This document shows, in pieces, positions 40,733 through 51,761 of a stretch of 64,000 bases of DNA. Both the position numbers and the translations under genes were made by a program. Source of the stretch: Osedax fenrisi (taxonomy: Eukaryota > Annelida > Polychaeta > Sabellida > Siboglinidae); assembly GCA_964019155.1 (NCBI GenBank), contig OZ025242.1:61134500-61198499 (forward strand), in the 5' to 3' direction. Below the pieces are notes generated by a model. That model searched no databases. It was not told where the DNA came from and saw only the letters and a list, made by a program, of their open reading frames with translations. How positions within the stretch are numbered: the first letter of the stretch is position 1; each line of letters begins with the position of its first letter.

Positions 40733-41460
40733 TCATAGGTGTAATACGTTGTATTTACACTCAAAAATACAACTTATAATTCAAATTAAGTTGTAAAAAT
40801 AGGTGTAGAATAGTGTAAATACACCATTTATATTTCATAGGTGTAATACGTTATATTTACACTCAAAAATACAACTTATAATTCAAATTAAGTTGTAAAA
40901 ATAGGTGTAGAATAGTGTAAATACACCATTTATATTTCATAGGTGTAATACGTTGTATTTATACTCAAAAATACAACTTATAATTCAAATTAAGTTGTAA
41001 AAATAGGTGTAGAATAGTGTAAATACACCATTTATATTTCATAGGTTTAATACGTTGTATTTACACTCAAAAATACAACTTATAATTCAAATTAAGTTGT
41101 AAAAATAGGTGTAGAATAGTGTAAATACACCATTTATATTTCATAGGTGTAATACGTTGTATTTACACTCAAAAATACAACTTATAATTTTTAATAAGTT
41201 GTAAAAATAGGTGTAGAATAGTGTAAATACACCATTTATATTTCATAGGTTTAATACGTTGTATTTACACTCAAAAATACAACTTATAATTCAAATTAAG
41301 TTGTAAAAATAGGTGTAGAATAGTGTAAATACAACATTTATATTTCATAGGTGTAATACATTGTATTTACACTCAAAAATACAACTTATAATTCAAATTA
41401 AGTTGTAAAAATAGGTGTAGAATAGTGTAAATACACCATTTATATTTTATAGTTGTAATA
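40733..41460. repeat. 102-bp minisatellite, about seven copies
   Basis: The period is exactly 102 bp (for example 40741 to 40843). Each unit holds GTGTAATACGTTGTATTTAC, an AAGTTGTAAAAATAGGTGTA block and GTAAATACACC. GGTGTA and TACACC therefore recur in both orientations. The same hexamer ends the element's terminal repeat. Copies are highly similar, implying recent amplification or homogenisation. Confidence 0.93.
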
Positions 41461-41877
41461 CTTTATTTTAATACCTAATACTATTAATTTTTAATAAGTG
41501 TAACAATTAAATAAATAAATTAATAATATATATATTTACTTATATTTTATTTAATTTAATCCTAATTATTATAATATTATACTTTTTCTTTATTTTAATA
41601 TATTTATTAACTTATTACTAATATAAATTAATTATAAATTATTATTTTAATTTTATATTTAATTTAATATTCTGTTTTTAATAAATAAGTTATTATTTTA
41701 AAATTCATATTTTATTGAATGATCATTATAGTATTTGACAAAATCACAATTATTTTATTCAAGTTTCACATTGAACAACAATTATAATCATAATTATATT
41801 GATAATTAAGAAAATACAAATGGTTATACATAAACATATGTATATACATAATACACTATTTTTATTTTACATTATAA

Positions 41878-42375
41878 AGTTGTATTTATAGGTGGAGAAT
41901 GGTGTATATGCACTATTTTTTATTTTTATTTTACATTATGAAGTTGTATTTTTAGGTGGAGAATGGTGTATATGCACTATTTTTATTTTTATTTTACATT
42001 ATAAAGTTGTATTTTTAGGTGGAGAATGGTGTATAATATACACTGTATATGCACTATTTTTTATTTTTATTTTACATTAAAATTTGTATTTTTAGGTGGA
42101 GAATGGTGTATATGCGCTATTTTTATTTTTATTTTACATTATAAAGTTGTATTTATAGGTGGAGAATGGTGTATATGCACTATTTTTTTTTTTTATTTTA
42201 CATTATGAAGTTGTATTTTTAGGTGGAGAATGGTGTATATGCACTATTTTTATTTTTATTTTACATTGTGAAGTTGTATTTATAGGTGGAGAATGGTGTA
42301 TATGCACTATTTTTTATTTTTATTTTACATTATGAAGTTGTATTTTTAGGTGGAGAATGGTGTATATGCACTAGT
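41878..42375. repeat. About 63-bp minisatellite, eight copies
   Basis: Repeated core 'gttgtatttttaggtggag' plus 'aatggtgtatatgcactat' and a T-rich filler of variable length. One copy (near 42030) has an extra 'tatacactg'. Short frames with repeated GGEWC peptides across this array are artefacts of the repeat. Confidence 0.92.
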
Positions 42376-42819
42376 TTTTATTTGCTCACAAAGCACCCAA
42401 ATTTACAACGTTGTAAATGCGCTATTTGCATACCATTTTTACACCTACTTTGGTTTCTTGGGACGATATGCTATTTTATTAATAACTTTACTAATCATTA
42501 TTATTCTTTTTGATTAACCACATAAATTAATATCATCTTATATATTAATCGATATTTAAAATAAAAGATTAACGATTCTTCAATTATAGACTTAAATAAG
42601 CTTATATATAACATACTAGTATATAATATATTATAGAAAGTTAGTTATAACAGAATATATTATTTTCTAATTAGTGTAGATAATTAGTTTGGTTTTTTTA
42701 CCTCGGCATTAAAATGTGTATGTTTGATCTCAAGAAATATATAGGTAGGTGAATATAGGGATAATAATACTACTATGCTACTAACTAATACTATAAGTAT
42801 ACCTTTACTGTTTGTATCT

Positions 42820-42904
42820 TTTTTAGATGCAGCAAATTTGATACACTGAATCATGGTATATTATTAATAATACTAGAAGAAAATAATGTTACTTTATACA
42901 TAAA

Positions 42905-42950
<46 letters not shown>

Positions 42951-43120
42951 GTTGATATTGAAAGCAGAGAAATTGTATTTAGTTAATAAATTGGATCTTG
43001 ATCCTTTTTTTTATAAAAATTTGTTTTTAAAATGTTGGTATTCTTTCACCATTGTTATTTAATCTATTAATAAATATGTGTATCATTTTTATTCGATAAT
43101 ATGTTGTTAAATGTTATTAG
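42820..43120 (+). pseudogene. LINE RT remnant (family undetermined)
   Basis: Reads LDAAKFDTLNHGILLIILEE near 42825-42885, the first catalytic block of a non-LTR RT. After an (AT)n tract and frame breaks it gives GIPSPLLFNLLINMCI near 43035, equivalent to the GxPQGSxLGPLLFNLYIND block with deletions. Nothing functional remains. Confidence 0.6.
42906..42948. repeat. (AT)n microsatellite
   Basis: Uninterrupted AT dinucleotides splitting the RT remnant. Confidence 0.9.
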
Positions 43121-43194
43121 ATCATACATATAGTATACTGTATACATTATATATCAGATGATCAAATTAATTATATGAATAATGTATTTACAAG

Positions 43195-43224
43195 ACCTCC
43201 TATAACCTCGAGGTTATAGGAGGT
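43195..43224. repeat. 30-bp perfect palindrome
   Basis: ACCTCCTATAACCTC is followed immediately by its exact complement. There is no spacer and it is unusually G+C-rich for the region. Confidence 0.95.
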
Positions 43225-43574
43225 ATTGGTATTTAACTATACACATAATAATTCTGAATTGTTATTTGATTCTAATATAGGTAATGACTTTATATTGAAT
43301 GATAATAATGAAAATAATTGTAAATATTATACAATAGATGATCTATAGATCAAACAATGACAGTTTATATGAAAGTTTATAAAAAATGACATTTCGTATA
43401 ATTATTTTGAATTATCGATATTTGTTTTGAATTATAGAATTTGTAGATCACACTTTGATAACATACTTCAATTTTCAAAAGACATAACATATAATTTTGA
43501 TTTTATTATAATTACCGAAACATATATATTTAATTGTAACATATATGTTTAATATATAGCCATTTAACTCTATA

Positions 43575-44590
43575 CATAGATGCAAGATGGCTAAAGTACT
43601 TAGATCATATGGAATACCTGATAAGCTTGTCGATGCAATAAATGGGAGCTATGCTAATACTAGATCCAAAGTATACTCACCAGATGGTGTATCTGAAGAG
43701 TTCGACATAGTAGCAGGAGTTTTATAGAAGGGTATACAATGTATACTATACTTTATCATATTATCTATTTATTATTGTACTAGATTATGCACTAAGAAAA
43801 GCAATCAACGGACATGAAGAGGAATTATTATTTATTATTGTCCCTCGCAGAAGTCGAAGATTGCATCCAACTATTTTAACAGATCTAGATTTTGCTGATG
43901 ATATAACCTTATTATCTAACACTGTAAGTCAAGCCAGGGAGTTAACTAGTAATTACTTCTAAGAGTAGAGTCTGAATGCAAAAAAAGTAGGACTACATCT
44001 GAATATTAAAAGACCAAAGTAATGGCCTTTAACACACCTAGGTGAATCAATAGTCTTAAAAACAGCTGATGGTCAAACATTACAATTCGAAAAGACTTAA
44101 AATACTTTGGTTCTTGGATCAATTCGTCAGAAAAGGACATTAAAGTGAGAAATTTCTCACGCCTTACGGCTTTAGCATAGAACGCACTACATAGAATACA
44201 CGTTATATGGAAGTCTAAGATAAACTTACCACTTAAAAGAAGACTCTTTGTAGCAACCGTAGAAAGTGTATTAACCTATGGATCTGAGTCATGGACACTG
44301 ACTGTTCAACATCAGAAATCACTGGATGGCACCTACACGCGAATGCTTCGTAAAGCCCTAAATATATCTTGGCAAGAACACTCCACAAATAAAAATGTGT
44401 ATGGTAAACTACCTCTTGTTTCATCTAAAATAAAATCCAGAAGGATGAGAATGGCTGGTCACTGTATACGGCATCCGGAACTATCAACACAACAGCTCAT
44501 TTTATGGGAACCCACACAAGATAAATCTAACAGAGGTCGCCGACGATTGAACTATGTTGATGTGTTAATAGAGTATAACTACTGTATATA
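43575..44590 (+). pseudogene. LINE family E, 5'-truncated copy
   Basis: Same QGDT family as 6462-9935. It reads MAKVLRSYGIPDKLVDAING, EEFDIVAGVL followed by a TAG, then IIVLDYALRKAINGHEEEL, RRSRRLHPTILTDLDFADDI (catalytic ADD present) and a C-terminal part with RRLFVATVESVLTYGSESWT, TRMLRKALNISWQEH and NRGRRRLNYVDV. Frame breaks fall near 43720 (a short duplicated 'tatac' insertion) and 43980-44100. The 3' end is lost in (AT)n at 44595. Confidence 0.82.
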
Positions 44591-45080
44591 TTTATATATA
44601 TATATATAATCTATATAATAAAATCTATATTATAGATGATATTTTTTACAACTCAAATATAATTATTTTAATACCTATAGGTAATGAATATAGTTCATAC
44701 AAGGACATATGTCCTTGGTTCATCGTTCACTATATTTAAATCATATAATAAATGCCAATGTTATGTTTAAATCTAATAAAATGATAATGGAAATACTGTA
44801 TCAATAACATTAAAATATTATTAAATTATTTCTAATATGTTAAAATTCAAATAAATATAATTGTAGTAATGATAATTATACATGTATATCAAATGTATTT
44901 TGTTTTGTATATAAATTTAAGTTTGAATTATTTTTGTATAGAAATAATAATTTCTGATATTTTCTATTTATTAGACATGTGATATAAGTGGGCGTGGTCA
45001 TAAATTAATAAATAATCAAATTCATTGAACATATTTTACAAAATTTAAATTTATAAAATTAATGATAAGTTAATTAAATA
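44591..45080. other. Intergenic; possible promoter region of the CDR2-like gene
   Basis: A+T-rich with a palindromic 'aaggacatatgtccttgg' at 44702. GGGCGTGGTC (about 44990-44999) lies some 85 bp upstream of the ATG at 45081 and resembles a GC/CACCC box. No clear TATA element is assigned. The regulatory reading is inference. Confidence 0.3.
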
Positions 45081-45141
45081 ATGTCTACGGCTCATTTTTA
45101 CCATAAGAATCAGGATATGAGCGATGGACCTTGTATTGAAG
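45081..45141 (+). CDS. Putative exon 1 of CDR2/BICD-like adaptor gene
   Basis: ATG opens a 20-codon frame MSTAHFYHKNQDMSDGPCIE plus one base, ended by the donor GAAG/GTATTC. Its phase (1) fits the exon at 61509. Joining creates ...CIE-DLVLAAEIGK, so the codon for Asp is completed across the junction. A lead of roughly 20 residues before the conserved D-L-x-LAAE-GK-LLERN block is what CDR2-type proteins have. The peptide itself is not conserved enough to prove identity. An exon start here and a 16.4 kb intron are inference from phase, strand and composition. Confidence 0.45.
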
Positions 45142-45621
45142 GTATTCATTTTGAAAATAATAATTATTTGAATTTTTAAAGATTCTTTATAATTAATATT
45201 AATTAATTATTAATATAATTATTCTTATTATGAATATTTAATATTCATTATTATAATAGATAGTATTATTATGATTATATACATATATAATAATAATTCT
45301 TATCACATATTTTAAATGATATTAAGTTAATATAATAATCAACTTAATAATTAGGTGTATGTGTGTGGAAATGTTAATGTATGTTGAACATATTCATTAT
45401 GATAATGTTACATTAAATGTATTAAATATTCAGTTCAATTATTTGAAATATAAGTCTTATTATTATAATAATTATAACTTATAATAATTATAAGTCTTAT
45501 AATAAGATAATATTATATTATTAATATATCATTATAATAATAATTTCATTTCTACTAAGTAATATTTAAATACATTCAAAATACTCTAATATATATATAT
45601 AAATCCAGACATTAAATATAT

Positions 45622-45640
45622 TAGGGACGAGAATGAGATT
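45622..45640 (+). repeat. Left terminal inverted repeat of the 10-kb transposon
   Basis: TAGGGACGAGAATGAGATT, exact complement of 55962-55980. Confidence 0.93.
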
Positions 45641-45899
45641 CAAAATGGCCTATTTTACAGGGTCTAATTTTCCGAGGTTGAGAAAAACATTACACAGATT
45701 TTTTTTGTAAGCATAAGTTTTATTTTGTTCATAAAACACTTATTTATTAACCGATTTTAAAAATTGAACTGTCAAATTATAAAGTAAACATCCCCTTTGA
45801 ATATGTCCAATCAGCAACAAGCTTGCTTTCATTGCTTCGTGCGAGTTTGGTTAGTAAACATGTGTATTGTTAAAATTAAAAATACGATAATAAATAATT

Positions 45900-47640
45900 A
45901 TTTTTGAAAAATAATTTTAATTGCTGCGTCATTATGAACGTTTTATCCATAAATGTGTCATTAAATATATATTATATACTTAATAATAACTTCATAAAAT
46001 ACTAATCCAATTTACATAAATATTGAAAATATTCAAAATTAAAATGGAGGCAAATATCAAATTTGTCAATTAATAATACTCGATAAATCATTTATTGAAT
46101 ACTTATTTACATATATAATATTTAGTAATTATTTATAAATATATATATTATAAAAATATATATACATATATAATATTAGTATTGATATACATAAAAAAAT
46201 AATACTTTAATAGAAATATCATATAAATAAATTTTAGATTATAAATCATTTATAACGATTTAATATAATTTTAGATTAAAAATGTGATAACAAATATATA
46301 TTTTTTTAAAATAATTTTACTTGCTGTGTAATTATGAACGTTTTATCTATAAAAGTACCTATAAATATATTGTATATCATTTATAATAACTTCATAAAAG
46401 ACTACATCAATTTATATAAATATTGAAAAAATGTATTATCAAAATATTGTTTGAAAATAATTTTCAAAATGTTAGATTTATTAAAAATAGTATTTGAAAA
46501 ATAATTTGTCAATTAATAATATTCAATATCAACTTAATAAATCATTTATTTAATTCCTGAATTACATATATAATATTATTTTTGTTATTTATAAATATAT
46601 ATTATAACAATGAATATATATACTTATTATTATTCAAATATGTACTATATTTACTATAATATTACATTTTTATTGAGCTATAATTTATAGAATAAATAAT
46701 GTTTAGATGATTATTTTATAATAATTTATTATAATTTAAAAGTCATAAATGCTATATAAATTAGTTATTTTTGAATGTACCTAAGTATTGATTTATATGC
46801 TATAAATATATTATATATATAATTATTATAATAACACCTTCATAATTAACTGGACACTTGTATAAAAGTTAAAACATGTGCTATCACATTTTTTTTTAAA
46901 TATATTATTTTCAATAAATAATATTTTATATCATCTCAATTAACTCTGTATTTAATAATAAATATACATTTAACTCATACACATAGTTTTGTACTTTATA
47001 AATATATATTATAACAATGAATATATATACTTATTATTATTCAAATATGTACTATATTTACTATAATATTACATTTTTATTGAGCTATAATTTATAGAAT
47101 AAATAATGTTTAGATGATTATTTTATAATAATTTATTATAATTTAAAAGTCATAAATGCTATATAAATTAGTTATTTTTGAATGTACCTAAGTATTGATT
47201 TATATGCTATAAATATATTATATATATAATTATTATAATAACACCTTCATAATTAACTGGACACTTGTATAAAAGTTAAAACATGTGCTATCACATTTTT
47301 TTTTAAATATATTATTTTCAATAAATAATATTTTATATCATCTCAATTAACTCTGTATTTAATAATAAATATACATTTAACTCATACACATATACTATTT
47401 CAAATAGTATTTGTAATAATACATTACATATTATATATGATATATGATATATAATTATTATAATATAATATAAAATTTAAAACATGTGCTATCACATTGT
47501 TTTTTAAATATACTAGTTTCAATAAATAATTATTATTTAAATATTATATATTATAATATTTGTAATATTACATTACATATATAATTAATATATAATATAT
47601 TATAGTACATATATATATATCAATTATGAGCTAAAAGTAT
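45900..47640. repeat. Diverged ~400-bp repeats in the left arm
   Basis: The phrases 'cattatgaacgttttatc', 'aataacttcataaa', 'cacatttttttttaaatat' and 'tcaattaataat' recur in the same order several times from 45900 to 47640. Older units are well diverged. The last full unit is an exact duplicate (next entry). Confidence 0.7.
46588..47392. repeat. 398-bp direct duplication, offset 407 bp, no differences seen
   Basis: 46588-46985 and 46995-47392 read identically by eye, separated by nine bases. Such identity in A+T-rich non-coding DNA indicates a recent duplication, or an assembly artefact. Confidence 0.93.
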
Positions 47641-49025
47641 TACTTGGTAACCAAGTTATTTACTGGAAATTGTGTTATTTTATTGTAGTATTTTCAAAAT
47701 AATGTTGTAGATATTATTCTCATCGTCATACAATTATATAACTTAATATATACATAGATTTAAATGTAATTAATAATGCTTAACACAATTTAATCATTCT
47801 CTTATTTATTGCAGAGTTATCGTAATTTAAAAGTAAACCTTATTTAAAAAATCTCATATCTCCACCATGTAAATATACATGTTTTGCGGGTCATAAGACT
47901 TTAATTTTATAAATAATAGAACATTTTAGTAGACATTTCTAATAGTAACATTGTCATTATATTATTGTTATCAAAATCATACATTTTATATGCAACCTAA
48001 TTATCATGATCAAATATATTAAATTTCACCAACAAATTTAATTTATTAGGTATATTTCTTCATATACATTTTTATAGTATACTCTTATGCTTTATGTAGT
48101 ATATTTAATCTATAATAATCTATAATAATATATATATATATTAGTTATTATTATATACATTCATCAAGTCATGTTTTTTCACATGAACTATTATAGTATA
48201 CTTAGTATAATAGTATAATACTAGTTATTTAATATTTAATTACTAGCATAATTAATTATTATATGCTTTTTTTACAGCTCAGAATAAGAGTCATGTGAAA
48301 TATTTTATCATTATGACATGTTGTATATACTGATTATAATATGATTATAATAATCATTATAATAATTTGTATAGAGATATGTCATATGATATTGTATATC
48401 ATATATATTCATTACACTTGTAGACTTAGTGACAAACTACAGTATCGATAAGTATAGGATGTTTATTATTTGTTAAATTTGTTGTAATAAATGTTACTGT
48501 CTATGCCTTATAAATAGTAACATTTATTTGTATATTAACCTAATAACTAAATATGAGCATTTACTAACAATTAATTAAGTACTATAATACACAAGTAGAA
48601 CCGACTAGTATTCAATCAATACATTAAATTAATTAACAGCATGCCTTAAGATTTATACTCACCTCAATGGTGAACTATAATAATATTACAAATTAATAAT
48701 AATATCATTAACTATTTATAATTATAAATTAAAAGTATACCTTTATAAATTTAAAAATTAAAGAAATTATATTAATATCAATATAATTATATTTGAATTA
48801 GTAAAAAAAATTATTTTCACAGAAAACTTGTATACGATTTGAATATTTGTAATTATATATATTTAATATTATTATATTTAATTTAATTGCTTATTGTTAT
48901 TCGTTTACTAATTACTTATTAACAATTTAATACCTGTTTCTTAACGTTTCCTTATCTAAATATATCTATAATTTCTAATAAATCTATGTAAACTTCTAAC
49001 CCTAATTACAAAACTATACTTTAAA
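47641..49025. other. Transposon region upstream of the large gene
   Basis: A+T-rich, no ORF. A pyrimidine-rich acceptor-like 'ctttttttacag' at 48269-48280 could precede an untranslated exon of the transposase gene, but nothing confirms it. Confidence 0.4.
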
Positions 49026-51641
49026 ATGAGTAATTTATTTCATTGTATTATAGATTTCTACATGTCCACGAAAATTACTCTTTTAAAAAATTTATATGAA
49101 GGATCGTATACTATTCTTCAGAACGGTCATGTATTATATAATTTATTTATTTTAAAAAACACTATTATTAATGTATTAAAAACACTAAAAATTGATAACA
49201 ATAATAATAATGTTAACTTGATAAATAAATTAAAAATACATTATAAAAAACATAATAACTTATATAAAGATCTCAATAAAGTAGAATTATTTAAGGAATT
49301 TTGTTCCCAACCATTCATCAGTGATAACCGCATACATATTATTGATAAAATTCCTAAAATACATATTCATACTAAAATTGTAGATACTAATTTATCTCAA
49401 AATGTCACTAACAAGTGTTTATATCATAAAGAAATTATAAAAAATGCAAGTAAAGTGAACATACAACATAAAAAAAAGATAAAGGAATTATTACTAATCA
49501 TAAAAGATCAAAAAAGAGTAATCAAAAATAAACAAGAATGTATTAGAAGAAGAAATCATTTTGTAAGCAATCTAAAATTAAGTAAGAATGTAGAAAATCC
49601 TAAAAGTAAGATTATTAAACTATTAAAGAAAAGAATATTTAGACTTTTAAAAATCAATAAAGACAAGATAAACCGATCAAGATGTTTAGATTCTAAGATA
49701 GTATATATAGAAAATGTAGAAGATAAAGTAGAAGATTTAGACATGAATAAAACACATAAACATTTTCCCGTAAATATGCGTATGCTTGCATACACATGTC
49801 TAAAAAATAATGCGCCTTCTACTGGAATTCCAGATATAATAAAAAGATGTGTCAAATTATTCAACATAAATGTAAATAATATTCCACATAGATCTACAAT
49901 TGAAAATATGTCCTTAGAATTAGGTATTTTAGCAGATTATATAACTGCAGAATTTATGATTCAAAATAAAAATTTAACTTTAGGATTTGATGCCACAACA
50001 CAAGAAGGAGTTCACGTAAATGCTGTAAATATAAATAGTAAAGATAAAGGATATCTAGTATCATTAGAAGAATTAGCTGGTGGTACTGCAGATGACTATA
50101 CAGATCATATATATAAATCTATAAATCATATTGCACATATATATAGTTATTTAAAAAATTTACCATTCATAGATATTAAAAATAAAATAATAAATAATAT
50201 TTCTAATACTATGAGTGATAGAGCTATAGTGAATTCCAAGACAATACATAATTTAAATGAATGCTGGAATAAAACATTATATGATTTAAAATGCCATTTA
50301 CACCCTCTAGATACTATAGCATCAACATCAAGAACCACGTTAAAGAAGATTCAAGTAATGGAAGGGGTAGTATATGGTAGAGATTGTGTAGCAGCTAATT
50401 TAGTTCTCCAAATTGGTAAGTTAAGATATAAAGATGGTAAAGGTGACCCAAAAGCTTTTACCGCAGCTCTAAAAAATAAATCACTTAGCTTATCATTACT
50501 TCCTAGATATAGAGGTAACCGGTTACATATACTATTTAAAACATGTGAAATATTAATAATAAATAAAAAAGATATTATAGATATTTTAGAAAATAGTTTA
50601 TCGGCATGCGGAGGATTGACAACGAGCTGTTTAAAAGATTATAAAGAAGAAGAAGCCCAACTCCAGATCCAGGCATTAGCGTTAGTAGGTAAGTTTCTAA
50701 CAGGTCCATGGATGCACACCTTTTATGCATCAACTACAGATACTCTAACCCATTTAAAAGGTGTTGAGGTAATAAAAGGTGTGCTAGGTAAAATTAAACT
50801 GTATATAGAATCACCAGAACTAATATTAACCTCTGCCATAGATTTTTTTGATAATGAAATAGAAAATATTATACTTTTACAAGATAAACCTATAAATATT
50901 GATCTCTTTTATATTATGATTAAAGAATTACTAATAAATATTGTGAATGTAATTAATAGACAATATAAAACATATTTTACTTTAATTATAAATAATGAAA
51001 TAGAAGAAATAACTCGATCGGCTAGCTTAAATAACATAAATTTAGAAGAAATAATGGGAATGTTCAGTGCAAAAAAACATAAGGCCGCAAACGCTAGTGT
51101 AAAATACATGAGTTCACAAATAAAATGTATTAAAAATAAAGTTATTGACTATTTAGATAATCTACCAATTCAATCTAGAGATGAATTAATTAATAACGTA
51201 ATAGGTTTATCTTTAAAAAATAAAAAAAAAAATATTCAACTAAATAAAGAAGTAAAAGAAGAAATTATAAGAAGAATGAAGAATAGAACGCAGAAGAAAA
51301 TTTCAATCGATCGTAAACGGTTAGAAAAAAGTTTGAGAAATTTAGGAGAAGCCCCACTTAGTTCAATATATCCAGAGTTAACAATAATACAAGAAGCTAG
51401 AGTACATGACATATTAAATGGTGATATCGTACGTAGTAGAATATGTCATATTTGGTATAATAATGGTACAAGGCAATTATATGAAGGAAAGGTCAAAAAG
51501 TTTAGTGAAATTTCAGGAATATATAATATAACATATTGGATAGATGAAGAAGATAATGAAGAAGATAATGAAGATATATATAAATTAACAAAATATGAAT
51601 TAGCTGTTGATTATTTATTAGAAGATTTTATTATAAAATAA
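49026..51641 (+). CDS. Large DDE-like transposase candidate, 871 aa
   Basis: It is intact and by far the longest real frame in the window. Residues 1-100 are Asn/Leu-rich, and 140-215 are Lys/Arg-rich and probably helical. The core starts at NLTLGFDATTQEGVHVN (Asp322), then LAGGTADDYTDHI (351-362), NNISNTMSDRAIVN (Asp398) and LKCHLHPLD (Cys423-x-x-His426). Two Asp residues followed about 25 residues later by CxxH is the layout of hAT, Mutator, P and related DDE enzymes. The third acidic residue may lie in KEEEAQ (541-543), before GPWMHTFYAS. EEIMGMFSAKKHKAANASVK lies at 674-693, and a basic helix at 720-780. Residues 792-871 form a Tudor/chromo-like module (HIWYNNGTRQLYEGKV...YNITYW). AATAAA overlaps the stop. 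Met13 is an alternative start. It resembles multi-copy unnamed proteins of fish and cnidarians (from memory). Transposase function is inferred from the ends and motifs. Confidence 0.8.
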   Translation: MSNLFHCIIDFYMSTKITLLKNLYEGSYTILQNGHVLYNLFILKNTIINVLKTLKIDNNNNNVNLINKLKIHYKKHNNLYKDLNKVELFKEFCSQPFISDNRIHIIDKIPKIHIHTKIVDTNLSQNVTNKCLYHKEIIKNASKVNIQHKKKIKELLLIIKDQKRVIKNKQECIRRRNHFVSNLKLSKNVENPKSKIIKLLKKRIFRLLKINKDKINRSRCLDSKIVYIENVEDKVEDLDMNKTHKHFPVNMRMLAYTCLKNNAPSTGIPDIIKRCVKLFNINVNNIPHRSTIENMSLELGILADYITAEFMIQNKNLTLGFDATTQEGVHVNAVNINSKDKGYLVSLEELAGGTADDYTDHIYKSINHIAHIYSYLKNLPFIDIKNKIINNISNTMSDRAIVNSKTIHNLNECWNKTLYDLKCHLHPLDTIASTSRTTLKKIQVMEGVVYGRDCVAANLVLQIGKLRYKDGKGDPKAFTAALKNKSLSLSLLPRYRGNRLHILFKTCEILIINKKDIIDILENSLSACGGLTTSCLKDYKEEEAQLQIQALALVGKFLTGPWMHTFYASTTDTLTHLKGVEVIKGVLGKIKLYIESPELILTSAIDFFDNEIENIILLQDKPINIDLFYIMIKELLINIVNVINRQYKTYFTLIINNEIEEITRSASLNNINLEEIMGMFSAKKHKAANASVKYMSSQIKCIKNKVIDYLDNLPIQSRDELINNVIGLSLKNKKKNIQLNKEVKEEIIRRMKNRTQKKISIDRKRLEKSLRNLGEAPLSSIYPELTIIQEARVHDILNGDIVRSRICHIWYNNGTRQLYEGKVKKFSEISGIYNITYWIDEEDNEEDNEDIYKLTKYELAVDYLLEDFIIK

Positions 51642-51761
51642 ATAATCATATTAATTATAATTATTATGTATAACAAATATATGTGATTATAAATTGTGGA
51701 GAGCTAGTTACCTAGCATCCATGGCCCGCATTTCTTGATTACTAAGAAAACGAGGTATAAC

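Larger units (their letters stand above)
40631..42462. mobile_element. Non-autonomous TIR element filled with minisatellites (1832 bp)
   Basis: The ends are 23-bp inverted repeats with one mismatch, beginning CCCAGGAAACCAAAGTAGGT at 40631 and closing with the complement at 42462. Between them are two different tandem arrays (102-bp and about 63-bp units) joined by about 400 bp of A+T-rich filler. No coding sequence is present. A target duplication is not clear: the flanks ACTATAC and ACGATAT share five of seven bases. The superfamily is unknown. Confidence 0.82.

Noticed and set aside
41892..42513. Frames with repeated GGEWC and FIFILHY peptides in the 63-bp array
   Set aside because: They follow the minisatellite period, begin at repeat-internal ATGs and have no flanking coding sequence.
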